Assembly (NCBI GenBank): GCA_023229245.1
Contig: JALNZU010000007.1
Span: 38,314-102,313, forward strand
Direction of reading: 5' to 3'
Source of the DNA: Bacteroidales bacterium
GTDB lineage: Bacteria > Bacteroidota > Bacteroidia > Bacteroidales > F082
Length of the DNA stretch: 64,000 bases
Below the pieces are notes generated by a model. That model saw only the letters and a list, made by a program, of their open reading frames with translations, did not search any database and was not told the DNA's origin. The position numbers and the translations under genes were made by a program. This document shows positions 56,201 through 63,860 of the stretch, piece by piece; the first letter of the stretch is position 1, and the number at the start of each line of letters is the position of its first letter.

Positions 56201-58164
56201 AATGCACCAGTGATCGTGCTGGTAGTAGGACTTCCAGTCTGATATGTATAGAAGGTAAAGCTTTCTATGTTCCAATCACCTGTAACCTCAAAGTCGTCAG
56301 TTAACCGATAGCCTGCTGCCTGATTGATATTGGCACCATAGCCTGTCATACCTGAATGCAGATAGCTTATGTCAGCGCCACCGGCACCCTGGCCAGGTCC
56401 ATTGATAAATGGGCCGTTGTCATATAATACAGCACGGTTTGCAATTGATTTGGTTTCACCGCCTGTAAAAGCGACTTCACCTTCACGGGCTGACTCGGCT
56501 ACTTCGGTAAGAGGCTGATCTTTTAGAGTAGCGTATGTAGCGCTATGATCTGCTCCAAAGCCGTCGGGCATATTATTGTTTAAAATCGGGGCATCCCATT
56601 CCAACAATGCAGCTAAACCGTCGGGTGTAGCAGTGAAATTCCGAGGTTTGGGATATACGACTACTGTGCCACCGGGTATCAAGACTGAGTAATCTTCTAC
56701 TTCTCCATAGCTCATATTACCACAAGGAACCGGATCAACGCTATACGACATACGGATACGCATGCGATACAAGCCTTCAGGTGTGCCTGCCGGAGGAATT
56801 ATCTCACCTGTGAAGTAAGCTCCACCATCGTTGCTTAGCAGCACAAACTCTTCATCAGTACCCACACCAAACTCATAGTCACCGTTCCAGTCAACCCATA
56901 CGGTAACTTTATCACTAGCCCATGGATTTCCATTGGTAACAATGATCTCTTCGCCAGCACCGGCTGGTACTATAGCTATCTGATCGGTATAATCGGCCAC
57001 TCCACCTTGCCAGCCACTTGAATTATCAATGGCGGCTATCTGAACCCGGGCAATATACTCATCCTGACTACCGGTAGAGGCATCGCAATAGACCGGCATC
57101 ACATTGGTTACGTCCACTGTCCTGCAATTGTTTGCCGGATTTTGATCTCCGCTGACAGTTGCACATATTTCAAACGCATAAGTCTGACCTACCACTCCGA
57201 GATTAACAGTTCCGGGGAATGTAAAGTCAACAGTAGCACCAGCAGCTAAAGGACCGGGTATGGTACCTGTTACAGCAGAACCACCATCTACGGAATAACT
57301 TACTGAGATATTACTTTGTGGGCTAGTGCCGTAATTTTTCACGCGCACGGTAACTGTTTCATTACCAAGTTCGGGAGCTGAAACCGGACTTACTAAGCTT
57401 TGTGCACCTACGTCGATGGCATAGGTTACACCTGATACTAAATAACCGGCTATGTTCCAGTTGATATCAAATCCCATACTGGAAATTGGATCCCAGTCGC
57501 CACCAAGAGCTATCATATCACCAAATCCAGCTACGGCAGGACCTGCATCGCATCCGGCAGGATACGTACCTCCTGTATGAGTAACTTCATAACCAATCCA
57601 GATGTCATCACCTGTAATATCTACGGCATCATCAAGCTCAACCATGATCCAACTGTCAGGTGTAGAAGCAAAGACCTGATCGTACAGCAATGGTCCGGGA
57701 GCGGATGCACTACCTTGACCATAAATTTTGATCTTGCCCGGGTTGGGTACATCATTGATATATACCTCCACTGCTTCAAGCTTCATACCTGCATATTGTC
57801 CCATAGAAGAAGCTGGCCAATAAGCTGCTACTTCAAATGTTCCGCCATTAGTCAGTCCGATAGCGTCGTCGTTGATACCATTATCATAACGTATCACCTC
57901 TTCCTGTGTTACATAATAAGGAGAGGGCATAGGATGTCCCTTACGAGCTCTGTCGAACACACTATAGTCTTGCGTCAGAAGCTTCTGCTCAGGGGTTAAA
58001 CGATTAGACTCTGTCTGTTGCCCCATCTCTGAAGCAGAAATCCGAATCCTTTCGTTACTACTATTAGATTGCTGCGCATGCAGTGGGATGACACTCCCGC
58101 ACCAGAACAGCAAACCTAATACAATCGCAAAAAGCGAAGATAAAAATGTAGCTTTTTGTCTCAT
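50206..58164 (-). CDS. Giant T9SS surface protein with repeated adhesin-type modules
   Basis: This 2652-residue exported protein has signal peptide MRQKATFLSSLFAIVLGLLF...LHAQ. The cassette CDAGP module, CARDB-like domain and GEVED domain occurs twice (about residues 87-493 and 1098-1507). Fn3-like domains interrupted by a DNGPF module (578-771 and 1828-2026) follow. Choice-of-anchor J domains lie at about 848-1008, 1607-1772 and 2101-2258, each with a long aromatic beta-rich core such as FDINYWYIDNVMLFEG. Short abnormal-spindle/BACON-like segments (e.g. ITVSPASLEFNVFLGGSQN) separate them. A third CDAGP module (2341-2500) precedes the T9SS type A sorting domain (2570-2652, ISIYPVPANKELIIDLVEG...KTVLINR). 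I see no protease or glycosidase domain and no cohesin-like domain. It shares long, nearly identical stretches with the 2900-residue protein. Adhesin or matrix role is inferred. Confidence 0.85.
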   Translation of the reverse strand: MRQKATFLSSLFAIVLGLLFWCGSVIPLHAQQSNSSNERIRISASEMGQQTESNRLTPEQKLLTQDYSVFDRARKGHPMPSPYYVTQEEVIRYDNGINDDAIGLTNGGTFEVAAYWPASSMGQYAGMKLEAVEVYINDVPNPGKIKIYGQGSASAPGPLLYDQVFASTPDSWIMVELDDAVDITGDDIWIGYEVTHTGGTYPAGCDAGPAVAGFGDMIALGGDWDPISSMGFDINWNIAGYLVSGVTYAIDVGAQSLVSPVSAPELGNETVTVRVKNYGTSPQSNISVSYSVDGGSAVTGTIPGPLAAGATVDFTFPGTVNLGVVGQTYAFEICATVSGDQNPANNCRTVDVTNVMPVYCDASTGSQDEYIARVQIAAIDNSSGWQGGVADYTDQIAIVPAGAGEEIIVTNGNPWASDKVTVWVDWNGDYEFGVGTDEEFVLLSNDGGAYFTGEIIPPAGTPEGLYRMRIRMSYSVDPVPCGNMSYGEVEDYSVLIPGGTVVVYPKPRNFTATPDGLAALLEWDAPILNNNMPDGFGADHSATYATLKDQPLTEVAESAREGEVAFTGGETKSIANRAVLYDNGPFINGPGQGAGGADISYLHSGMTGYGANINQAAGYRLTDDFEVTGDWNIESFTFYTYQTGSPTTSTITGAFVQIWNGKPDEGGQVIYGDMVSNLMISTEWTGAYRVSGTALTNTDRPIMAVVAATPGLSLQPGTYWVDFSLTGSIASGPWGIPITITGETTTGNGLQFTGTAWQDWLDGGTSTQLGLPFVIDGSADGGGVVNGPLVGYNIYRDGQQVATVGPEAVSYFDSPLEGGVYQYQLTAEYGDPYPGESDPVSASAIIVAPSPIPFVEDFSGGFEVNGWMFDSSPTNWTINNNTGNPAPSAQFGWSPTQTDYSMAMISKNIIATEAEENVTLKFDLNLSDYAGNGNEKMSAYIWDGSDWVLVTTIVNNESIPWTTFSFDVTAQALGKVTKIKFVASGLTTFDINYWYIDNVMLFEGVAGDAPVIEVSPMQLTETLETNQTSVQQITVTNTGGGALNFDLEVNTTRQNTSAGNTPEDYERLADRLNAEGREYVMLSRADRNQAVPSPYNITQDEIIRYDNGINDDAIGLTSGGTFEVSAYWPASSIGQYAGMKLEAVEVYINDVPNPGKIKIYGPGSSSAPGQLLYEQVFASTPDSWIVVELDDAVDITGDDIWIGYEVTHTGGTYPAGCDAGPAVAGFGDMIALSGDWDPISSMGFDINWNIAGYLVQGIVYANDIGVQSLVSPVSAPELTEEEVVTIRVKNYGTNPQSNISVSYTLDGGTAVTGTIPGPLAPDATIDFTFDGTVDLSTVGQTYVFEACATVTGDENPNNDCRTFNVTNIMPVYCDASTTYEDEYIARVQIGSIDNSSGWQGGVADYTHLSTSIPIGGSEEIIITNGNPWASDKVTVWVDWNGDYEFGVGTNEQFVLTSVASGASFVGQITVPPGTAEGFYRMRIRMSYSTDPTPCGVMSYGEVEDYTIQVGWGTPWISATPLSGIVNPGQSVTINVTFNSSETIPGTYHGSLVFTSNDLMNPEVTVPATLNVTANERPMPRNLVGTNLGDGALLEWQAPDLGGSPGGEDFYEDFEAGTLPTGWVVYDVDGDGYNWENTAINFSVFDAHSGLYCMTSASYVNNVGALNPNNWLVTPPIAVTANSELKFWVDGQDPAYSDEQYYVRISTTGNAVADFTQTIHSALATPEWSEVVLGLGAYAGQTIYIAFVHTDVTDEFYIKIDDVTVTNTASRSAYTTPVAYTSSTELSYREGGSPAEVIAVGSTEPLDIAVSGGTPVEVVTGIKHMSGTSSRSLLFDNGPFVNAPGQGAGGADVSHLHSGLNTYGPNANNAGGYRIADDFVVDETWEIESFTFYSYQTGSTTTSTYTGGFIQIWDAAPDAGGQVIWGDLTTNLMTSTAWTNAYRTNETALTNTDRPIMQIVCATPGLELDPGTYWVDFSLTGSIASGPWAVPVTITGQITTGNAKQNTGTAWVDLEDSGTNTPYGISFIIEGDAGSSGSYNLLGYNVYRDGEQIGNTASNVRTFIDSPLDEGTYVFGVTAVYGEPTAGESDMLTTTLKVYPPASIPFFEDWASGSFEENEWYFDPSQGNWSVTTGTGNPAPAAQFGWSPTTTNYSQSLISTDIDASSAEENVTLEFDIFLNDYNSNGNEKINVHIWNGSEWVLLESIANFGDIPWTTKSYDVTPHALGKTTKIRFEATGLTTFDFNYWYIDNIKLYEGEPVFYPAITVSPASLEFNVFLGGSQNLDLTVGNTGEGALIWTSNVQYVSKQAVEPVVVPPGPKPTGNILELSHKLGEPGGSPAPQDTRETVILHYDGENDGNAIGLTNGGTFHVAARFPSAMVSDYAGYTLESVDIYINDTPTSATLKIWGAGTASAPGPVLHQQGFSGAFAWETVTLTSPVTLTGEDIWVGYTVEHVADDFPAGCDAGPANPNGDWISTDGNSWDHLAGFDLNYNWNIRALINEGVSYNWLSLNPTTGTVAAGGSQTVTVTANSAEDDLPVGTFNANIKIASNDPVAPVKTVPVQLNVMQGTGEEAMALISIYPVPANKELIIDLVEGVKSIRLFNYMGQVVSETAVTGELKLHMNVENLKPGAYTLQFINAQGELYNKTVLINR
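52085..52780 (-). repeat. DNA block shared with the 2900-residue protein gene (copy 2)
   Basis: Partner of the block at 33,590-34,265. It encodes the second DNGPF module of this protein, with most residues and long base runs identical to the other copy. Confidence 0.7.
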
Positions 58165-58238
58165 AATTAATTGTTTTGGTTAAAAATAGATGAATTAAAT
58201 TTGAATATAAGTTAGGTTTTTAATCAAATTGTGAGGCA

Positions 58239-58246
58239 CAAATATA
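58239..58246 (-). promoter_or_regulatory. Candidate -7 box for the 2652-residue protein gene
   Basis: TATATTTG on the minus strand matches TAnnTTTG and lies 75 bases ahead of the ATG at 58164. No -33 TTTG stands at the usual distance; CAAA on the plus strand at 58257 is too close. Confidence 0.35.
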
Positions 58247-58741
58247 CTATTTCTTTCAAACTATTAAAAGTAAAATGTTTTTTTTGTGTATTTCTTGTAG
58301 ATAATTTTGCAAATAAAAGGCAATATGCTCATCAACTGCTTTCTGCATCGGCAAACCTCCTGCAAATCTTTTCAAAGATATCGATAATAAAAGGTTGTCA
58401 TGCTGTTTATGTGCAAACCAATACCGCTTACCAGCAAAAGATTATAGCTGTATGCCCGAAAAAATCTACACTTACATATTCATTTATCAAATCCTGTAGT
58501 GGGAACCTTTTCTTTTTCACTCACAGTATCTTTTTCTATAAGTCAGCCCCTGCAACCAACGACTGAGCGAAGCCAAAGCCGGAGCCGAGTTCCTGTGTTA
58601 CCATATATGCTACTATGGAGACGCAGTGAATTGCGTCAGTACGGGAAGGAAACGACACCTTATATATATAAGCAGAAAAATGAAACTGCATCAATAGTGC
58701 TGACGGCAGAAGTCAGTACAACACTGTTTTCTTGTGAATTA
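58247..58741. other. Divergent intergenic region with no convincing gene
   Basis: Nearly 500 bases lie between the divergent giant-protein and OPT transporter promoters. Positions about 58,540-58,660 look richer in G and C than the flanks and contain an open frame on the plus strand (58499-58843). That frame runs into the transporter start in another frame and shows no known motif. It may be a gene remnant or an unrecognised RNA. Confidence 0.35.
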
Positions 58742-58773
58742 TTCGGGTATCACTCTCTATTTTTTTACTTTTG
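58742..58773 (+). promoter_or_regulatory. Candidate promoter of the OPT transporter gene
   Basis: The -7 box TACTTTTG (58766-58773, followed by T) matches exactly. TTCG at 58742-58745 is a one-mismatch -33 element at a 20-base spacing. Transcription would start near 58,780, about 25 bases ahead of the ATG at 58806. Confidence 0.5.
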
Positions 58774-58805
58774 TTCTTTATTGCCAAAAAAAGAAATCGT
58801 TTATT

Positions 58806-60788
58806 ATGGAAGATACCACAAAAAAGACCATTGGTTTACCTGAAAATGCCTATCGCGAACTAAAAGCGGGTGAAGAGTATAAGCCTGTCATGCCGGCAGA
58901 AAAGACGTTTCCGGAAGTCAACCTTCGTTCTGTGTTATTAGGACTGCTTATGGCTGTTATTTTCTCTGCTGCGGCAGCCTATTTAGGGTTAAAGATCGGG
59001 CAGGTATTTGAAGCTGCTATTCCTATTGCTATCATTGCCGTGGGTTTGTCGGCTGCCACCAAGAGAAAGAATGCCTTGGGCGAGAATGTGATCATCCAAT
59101 CTATAGGAGCCAGCTCGGGAGTGATAGTAGCAGGAGCTATTTTCACCCTGCCTGCTTTGTATATACTGAATTTGGAAGCTCATTTTTATCAGGTTTTCCT
59201 TTCTTCACTCTTAGGCGGGTTTTTAGGCATACTGTTTTTGATCCCTTTTCGTAAATATTTTGTCTCGGACATGCATGGTAAATATCCATTCCCCGAGGCT
59301 ACTGCTACTACGGAGGTACTTGTTTCGGGTGAAAAGGGTGGCAGTCAGGCTAAGTTATTACTCTTTGCAGGTCTGATAGGCGGGATCTACGACTTCATCA
59401 TCGCTACTTTTGGCTGGTGGAACGAGGTGTTTACGTCAAGGGTTATTTCGGCAGGCGAATTGATAGCCGATAAGTTTAAGATCGTATTCAAAATGAATGT
59501 AGGTGCTGCTGTGATGGGATTGGGGTATATCATAGGTTTGAAATATGCAGCTATTATCACTGCCGGTTCTTTTGTAGGATGGTATGTTGTCATACCGATT
59601 ATATCGCATTTTGCCGATGGGCAGACTATAGCCGTAGGGGCCAATGTCAGCGCATTGATCAGCCAGATGTCGCCTGAGGAGATTTTCCGTAATTACGTCC
59701 GGCATATTGGCATAGGCGGTATTGCTATGGCAGGTATCATTGGTATTATTCGCTCGTCAGGCATCATCAAAGGGGCTTTCGGATTGGCTGTCAAAGAGCT
59801 AAGAGGCTCACACGAAACAAGCTCCATCGACAGGCGTACACAACGCGACCTGCCCATGAAAATCATCCTGATCGGAATCTTATTGACTACTTTAGTCATC
59901 TTCCTGTTTTTTATGTTTGGTGTAGTAAACAATCTGGCACAAGCACTTATTGCACTAACTATAGTTATGGTGATTGCTTTTTTGTTTACAACGGTAGCAG
60001 CTAATGCCATTGCTATAGTAGGTACTAACCCTGTTTCAGGCATGACGCTTATGACCTTGATCATCACCTCATTGGTATTGGTCTGGGCTGGTCTGTCGGG
60101 CACAGCAGGAATGGTGGCAGCACTTATCATAGGTGGTGTGGTTTGTACGGCACTTTCTATGGCTGGCGGATTTATCACCGACCTGAAAATTGGATATTGG
60201 TTAGGCTCGTCACCATATAAACAACAAACCTGGAAGTTTATGGGAACCCTTGTTTCGGCTGTTACAGTAGGCGGAGTAATCATGATACTAAATGAGACTT
60301 ATGGCTTCACTGGTGATACAGCTCTTGCAGCACCTCAGGCTAACGCTATGGCCGCAGTGATAGAGCCAATGATGTCGGGTAAGGCAGCCCCGTGGATGCT
60401 ATATGCAGCCGGCGCTTTTCTCTCACTCATACTTACAATGATAGGCGTACCTGCCCTGGCATTTGCATTAGGCATGTTTATCCCTATCGAGCTGAACACT
60501 CCACTGTTGGTTGGCGGCCTCATCGCCTGGTTTGTTACCACACGCTCCAAAGACAATGCAGTGAACCAGGCCCGTAAAGAGAGAGGCACACTCATCGCAT
60601 CAGGTTTTATAGCCGGCGGAGCACTAATGGGCGTGGTAAGTGCCATGTTGAAATTTGGAGGCATCAGCTTCGTGAATACCGATTGGTACAATTCATACAA
60701 TGCAGAAGCAATTGCACTGCTGATGTTTGCACTGCTTTGTGCCTATGTGATATGGGAAACACTCAAAGCGAAACCCGAGACCAAATAA
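58806..60788 (+). CDS. OPT-family oligopeptide transporter
   Basis: This 660-residue inner-membrane protein belongs to the oligopeptide transporter (OPT) family, proton-driven importers of peptides or metal chelates. The ATG at 58806 (MEDTTKKTIGLPENAY) is chosen over the longer frame from 58734, which would overlap the promoter. About 14-16 hydrophobic helices are visible. KYPFPEATATTEVLVSGEKG near residue 165 corresponds to the family's conserved cytoplasmic segment, and VAANAIAIVGTNPVSGMTL (about 400) is also typical. LNLEAHFYQVFLSSLLGG lies in an early helix. Peptidase T is the next gene on the same strand, 175 bases away, which favours peptide import. The exact substrate cannot be read. 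Confidence 0.9.
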   Translation: MEDTTKKTIGLPENAYRELKAGEEYKPVMPAEKTFPEVNLRSVLLGLLMAVIFSAAAAYLGLKIGQVFEAAIPIAIIAVGLSAATKRKNALGENVIIQSIGASSGVIVAGAIFTLPALYILNLEAHFYQVFLSSLLGGFLGILFLIPFRKYFVSDMHGKYPFPEATATTEVLVSGEKGGSQAKLLLFAGLIGGIYDFIIATFGWWNEVFTSRVISAGELIADKFKIVFKMNVGAAVMGLGYIIGLKYAAIITAGSFVGWYVVIPIISHFADGQTIAVGANVSALISQMSPEEIFRNYVRHIGIGGIAMAGIIGIIRSSGIIKGAFGLAVKELRGSHETSSIDRRTQRDLPMKIILIGILLTTLVIFLFFMFGVVNNLAQALIALTIVMVIAFLFTTVAANAIAIVGTNPVSGMTLMTLIITSLVLVWAGLSGTAGMVAALIIGGVVCTALSMAGGFITDLKIGYWLGSSPYKQQTWKFMGTLVSAVTVGGVIMILNETYGFTGDTALAAPQANAMAAVIEPMMSGKAAPWMLYAAGAFLSLILTMIGVPALAFALGMFIPIELNTPLLVGGLIAWFVTTRSKDNAVNQARKERGTLIASGFIAGGALMGVVSAMLKFGGISFVNTDWYNSYNAEAIALLMFALLCAYVIWETLKAKPETK

Positions 60789-60963
60789 TAACATTATGTA
60801 TGAACACGTTTATCTAGTAAATCAGGAAATGAATGCACACTCCTTAGTATCTAATAGAACACCAATGATATTACTGATAGAAGAGGTTAGGAGCTAAGTC
60901 GATATATTTCATTTTCTATATTGTAACCGATTCGAACACTGCAAAGTATAAAATCTTAAACCG

Positions 60964-62187
60964 ATGAAAGAAACTATAAAAAACCGTTTTTTAAACTATG
61001 TGAGCATAGATACTCAGAGCGATGAAAACTCGGATACCACTCCTAGTACCGCCAAGCAATTGGTGCTGCTTCGCATGCTACATGACGAGCTGAAAGAATT
61101 AGGTCTTACGGATGTATCAATGGATGAAAAAGGCTATGTGATGGCCGGTTTGGAGGCTAATAACGGCAAAGAAAGCCCTGCTATAGGGTTTATTGCCCAT
61201 GTGGATACCAGTCCGGATATGCCCGGTAACAATATCAAAGCTCGTTTAGTTGAAAATTGGGATGGAAAGGATATAGTACTCAACCAGGAGTTAAAGCTGT
61301 TGCTTTCCCCATCTGATTTTCCGGAGATGAAACAATATGTGGGTCAAACGCTCATAGTTACCGATGGTACTACTTTGCTTGGTGCCGATGATAAAGCCGG
61401 TGTAGCCGAGATCATGACAGCAGTAGAATATTTGGTTACACATCCTGAGATCAAGCATGGGCCTATAAAAATCGGCTTCACTCCTGACGAAGAGATAGGT
61501 AGAGGAGTAGATCATTTTGATGTGAAAAAGTTTGGTGCCGATTGGGCTTACACCCTTGACGGGGGTGAGATAGGCGAGCTTGAATATGAAAACTTCAATG
61601 CAGCCTATGCCCGGATCAGCATACAAGGCAGAAACATACATCCTGGATATGCCAAAGGCAAAATGCAAAACGCACTGCTGATGGCAACAGAGTTCAACGC
61701 ACTGTTACCTGTGTTCGACAGACCCGAATTTACCCAAGACTATGAAGGCTTTTTTCATCTCGTCAAGATGGAAGGCTCGGTAGAAAAGGCAGTCATACAA
61801 TATATCATACGTGATCATAACAGGGAACTGTTTGAACAACGCAAACAAATCATGCGCGACTGTGCCGATTTTATGAATACCCGATATGGCCAGGGATGCT
61901 TTAGCTTGGAGATGAAAGACCAATACTATAATATGCGTGAAAAAGTTGAACCTCAATATCATATAGTTGAAACAGCACGCAAGGCTATGGAAGCAGTAGG
62001 CGTACAAGCACATATCAAACCAATACGGGGAGGTACGGATGGCGCACGGCTGAGCTTTATGGGACTGCCATGCCCTAATATCTTTGCAGGAGGACATAAT
62101 TTCCACGGAAAATTTGAATTCGTACCCCTTGAATCAATGGTGAAAGCTACTGAAGTAATATTGAAAATAGTGGAAATGAATGCCTGA
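60964..62187 (+). CDS. pepT: Peptidase T (tripeptide aminopeptidase)
   Basis: This cytoplasmic di-zinc M20 aminopeptidase releases the N-terminal residue of tripeptides. The 407-residue length matches PepT. The zinc and catalytic residues are visible: His in GFIAHVDTSPDMPGN (about residue 79), Asp in LGADDKAGVAEI (about 142) and Glu in FTPDEEIGRG (about 177). Asp in YTLDGGEIGELEYENFNAA (about 199) and the final His in FAGGHNFHGKFEFVPLESM (about 382) complete the set. The dimerisation domain contains the family segment RNIHPGYAKGKM. It follows an OPT transporter, so the two may handle imported peptides together. Confidence 0.96.
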   Translation: MKETIKNRFLNYVSIDTQSDENSDTTPSTAKQLVLLRMLHDELKELGLTDVSMDEKGYVMAGLEANNGKESPAIGFIAHVDTSPDMPGNNIKARLVENWDGKDIVLNQELKLLLSPSDFPEMKQYVGQTLIVTDGTTLLGADDKAGVAEIMTAVEYLVTHPEIKHGPIKIGFTPDEEIGRGVDHFDVKKFGADWAYTLDGGEIGELEYENFNAAYARISIQGRNIHPGYAKGKMQNALLMATEFNALLPVFDRPEFTQDYEGFFHLVKMEGSVEKAVIQYIIRDHNRELFEQRKQIMRDCADFMNTRYGQGCFSLEMKDQYYNMREKVEPQYHIVETARKAMEAVGVQAHIKPIRGGTDGARLSFMGLPCPNIFAGGHNFHGKFEFVPLESMVKATEVILKIVEMNA

Positions 62188-62236
62188 CAATAAATAAGCC
62201 TAACAAGCTTATTCTCAGGCTATGTAACTAATAGCC

Positions 62237-63184
62237 ATGATAGTAAATCTGATAGGTATCAGAATACGGCAAGCAGGAAGAGAACATAATCAGTTAGGAT
62301 TATTCAGAGTACTAGTGTTGTTGGGAATAGGAGCACTTACTTTGATCTTTCTCCACTCATACACTTCTACACCGGAACAAGCTGCTATTCCTGTCGCATT
62401 GATAAACTCCCTCATACTATGGCTGCATCTGCAACGTAAAGACAAGTCGTTTCTTCGGATCAATTTCAAAGCAAGCAAATGGATCTGCTTTATTGAATAT
62501 TTGATCATATCTATCGCCCTCTTGTTTTTTTTATTCCTGCACCATCTTTGGTATTTCGCTTTGCTCCATATCATAGTATTGATCGCAATTGCTCATTCAG
62601 ACGGCAGAAAAAGACGTATATACGGCTCTAATAAAATCCAACACCTAATACCCGACACCTATTTTGAATGGAAAAGCTCAATGCGCACCATGCTGTACCT
62701 GGTCATCCTCATCGAATTAGCAGCCCTGCTGAGTTCTTTTCTCACATTCAGCATACCTATTGCACTCATACTGTTAGGATTGTTTTTCCTAAGTGTATTG
62801 GAAAAGAACGAACCTTATCAAATGATACTGTCTTACGAAAAAAATGTGAACAGCTTTTTATGGCAGAAGATACAACAACAATCTTTGATGCTGATCCTGT
62901 TTTTCGCTCCACTGATGGTGTGTTTCACGTTAGTTCACTACCGCTTATGGTATCTCATGCCTATACTACTCATAGTGTTTCTTTTGATTCATTTGTATGC
63001 AGTGTTGGTTAAATATGCGTTTTACTCACCAGCTGAAACATCGTATGCAGCGCAAACCTATTTAGCAATAGGGGTGATCAGTGTGTTGATCCCAATTTTT
63101 TTGCCTGCACTGCTGATCCTGCTCATACGGTTTTATTATAAAGCCACCCACACACTAAGTTTTTATCTGCGTGATTACATTTGA
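62237..63184 (+). CDS. Polytopic membrane protein, probable ABC transporter permease
   Basis: I do not recognise a named family for this 315-residue protein. About eight hydrophobic segments are visible (for example FRVLVLLGIGALTLIFLHSY, ISIALLFFLFLHHLWYFALL, LLSSFLTFSIPIALILLGLF and GVISVLIPIFLPALLILLIR), with charged loops between. Its 3' end overlaps the start of an ABC ATPase gene by 14 bases, so it is almost certainly the membrane half of a two-gene ABC-2-like exporter. No substrate-binding protein accompanies it, which points to export rather than import. The substrate is unknown. Confidence 0.75.
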   Translation: MIVNLIGIRIRQAGREHNQLGLFRVLVLLGIGALTLIFLHSYTSTPEQAAIPVALINSLILWLHLQRKDKSFLRINFKASKWICFIEYLIISIALLFFLFLHHLWYFALLHIIVLIAIAHSDGRKRRIYGSNKIQHLIPDTYFEWKSSMRTMLYLVILIELAALLSSFLTFSIPIALILLGLFFLSVLEKNEPYQMILSYEKNVNSFLWQKIQQQSLMLILFFAPLMVCFTLVHYRLWYLMPILLIVFLLIHLYAVLVKYAFYSPAETSYAAQTYLAIGVISVLIPIFLPALLILLIRFYYKATHTLSFYLRDYI

Positions 63185-63860
63185 AAATATTTCGATCTCG
63201 TATGATGGTGATAAACAAGTGATCACCTCATTACATGCTGCATTGCCGAATGGTTCGATCCATGGTCTGGCAGGCTTGAATGGTTCAGGGAAAACAACCC
63301 TGCTTGAGGCAATATTTGGATTAAAAGCCCTTGATAACGGTCAGATACTTTGGAACGGCAAGCCCATCAACAGGCAGTCAATTGCGTATCTTGTTACCGA
63401 GCCTTATTTTTATCACAGGATCACCGGGAGAGAATATCTGAGTTTATTCAAAAACAAGCATTTCGACACAGAGGGCTGGAACAAATTGTTTGGCTTGCCT
63501 TTGGAACAGCTTATTGATCAGTACTCTACCGGCATGAAGAAGAAGTTAGCCATTCTAAGTATTTTAAAGCTTGACAAACCCATTATTTTATTGGATGAGC
63601 CTTTTAATGGATTAGATATTGAAACCGGCAGAGTGCTGCGTTCGGTGTTGTTACGTTTGAAAACAAAAGACAAAATCATCCTCATCACTTCTCATATACT
63701 TGAAACGCTCACCAATTTATGCGATTATATACATTATTTAGAGGATGGGACAATCCGTTTTAGCAAAGGCAAGGATGAGTTTGAGTCTTTTTCCAAAGAG
63801 TTGTTTGATCGTTTGGAGGGCAGGAATCTTGCTTTGATCAATGAGTTATTGGATGAATAG
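63171..63860 (+). CDS. ABC transporter ATP-binding protein
   Basis: This 229-residue ATPase energises the membrane protein encoded just upstream. It starts at a GTG (63171) inside the 3' end of that gene. Walker A is GLNGSGKTTLLE (about residues 36-47), the signature is YSTGMKKKLAIL (about 118-129, with STGM replacing the usual LSGGQ), and Walker B is IILLDEPFNGLD. The switch His lies in ILITSHILETL. The STGM-type signature is common in ABC-2 exporters of the drug/lipid type. Confidence 0.9.
   Translation: MITFENISISYDGDKQVITSLHAALPNGSIHGLAGLNGSGKTTLLEAIFGLKALDNGQILWNGKPINRQSIAYLVTEPYFYHRITGREYLSLFKNKHFDTEGWNKLFGLPLEQLIDQYSTGMKKKLAILSILKLDKPIILLDEPFNGLDIETGRVLRSVLLRLKTKDKIILITSHILETLTNLCDYIHYLEDGTIRFSKGKDEFESFSKELFDRLEGRNLALINELLDE

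Noticed and set aside
32165..58164. Gingipain-like protease genes
   Set aside because: Adhesin-type domains and T9SS tails resemble gingipains, but no C25 peptidase domain is present in any of the three proteins.
58499..58843. 114-codon plus-strand frame ahead of the OPT transporter
   Set aside because: It overlaps the transporter promoter and 5' coding region in another frame and shows no known motif.
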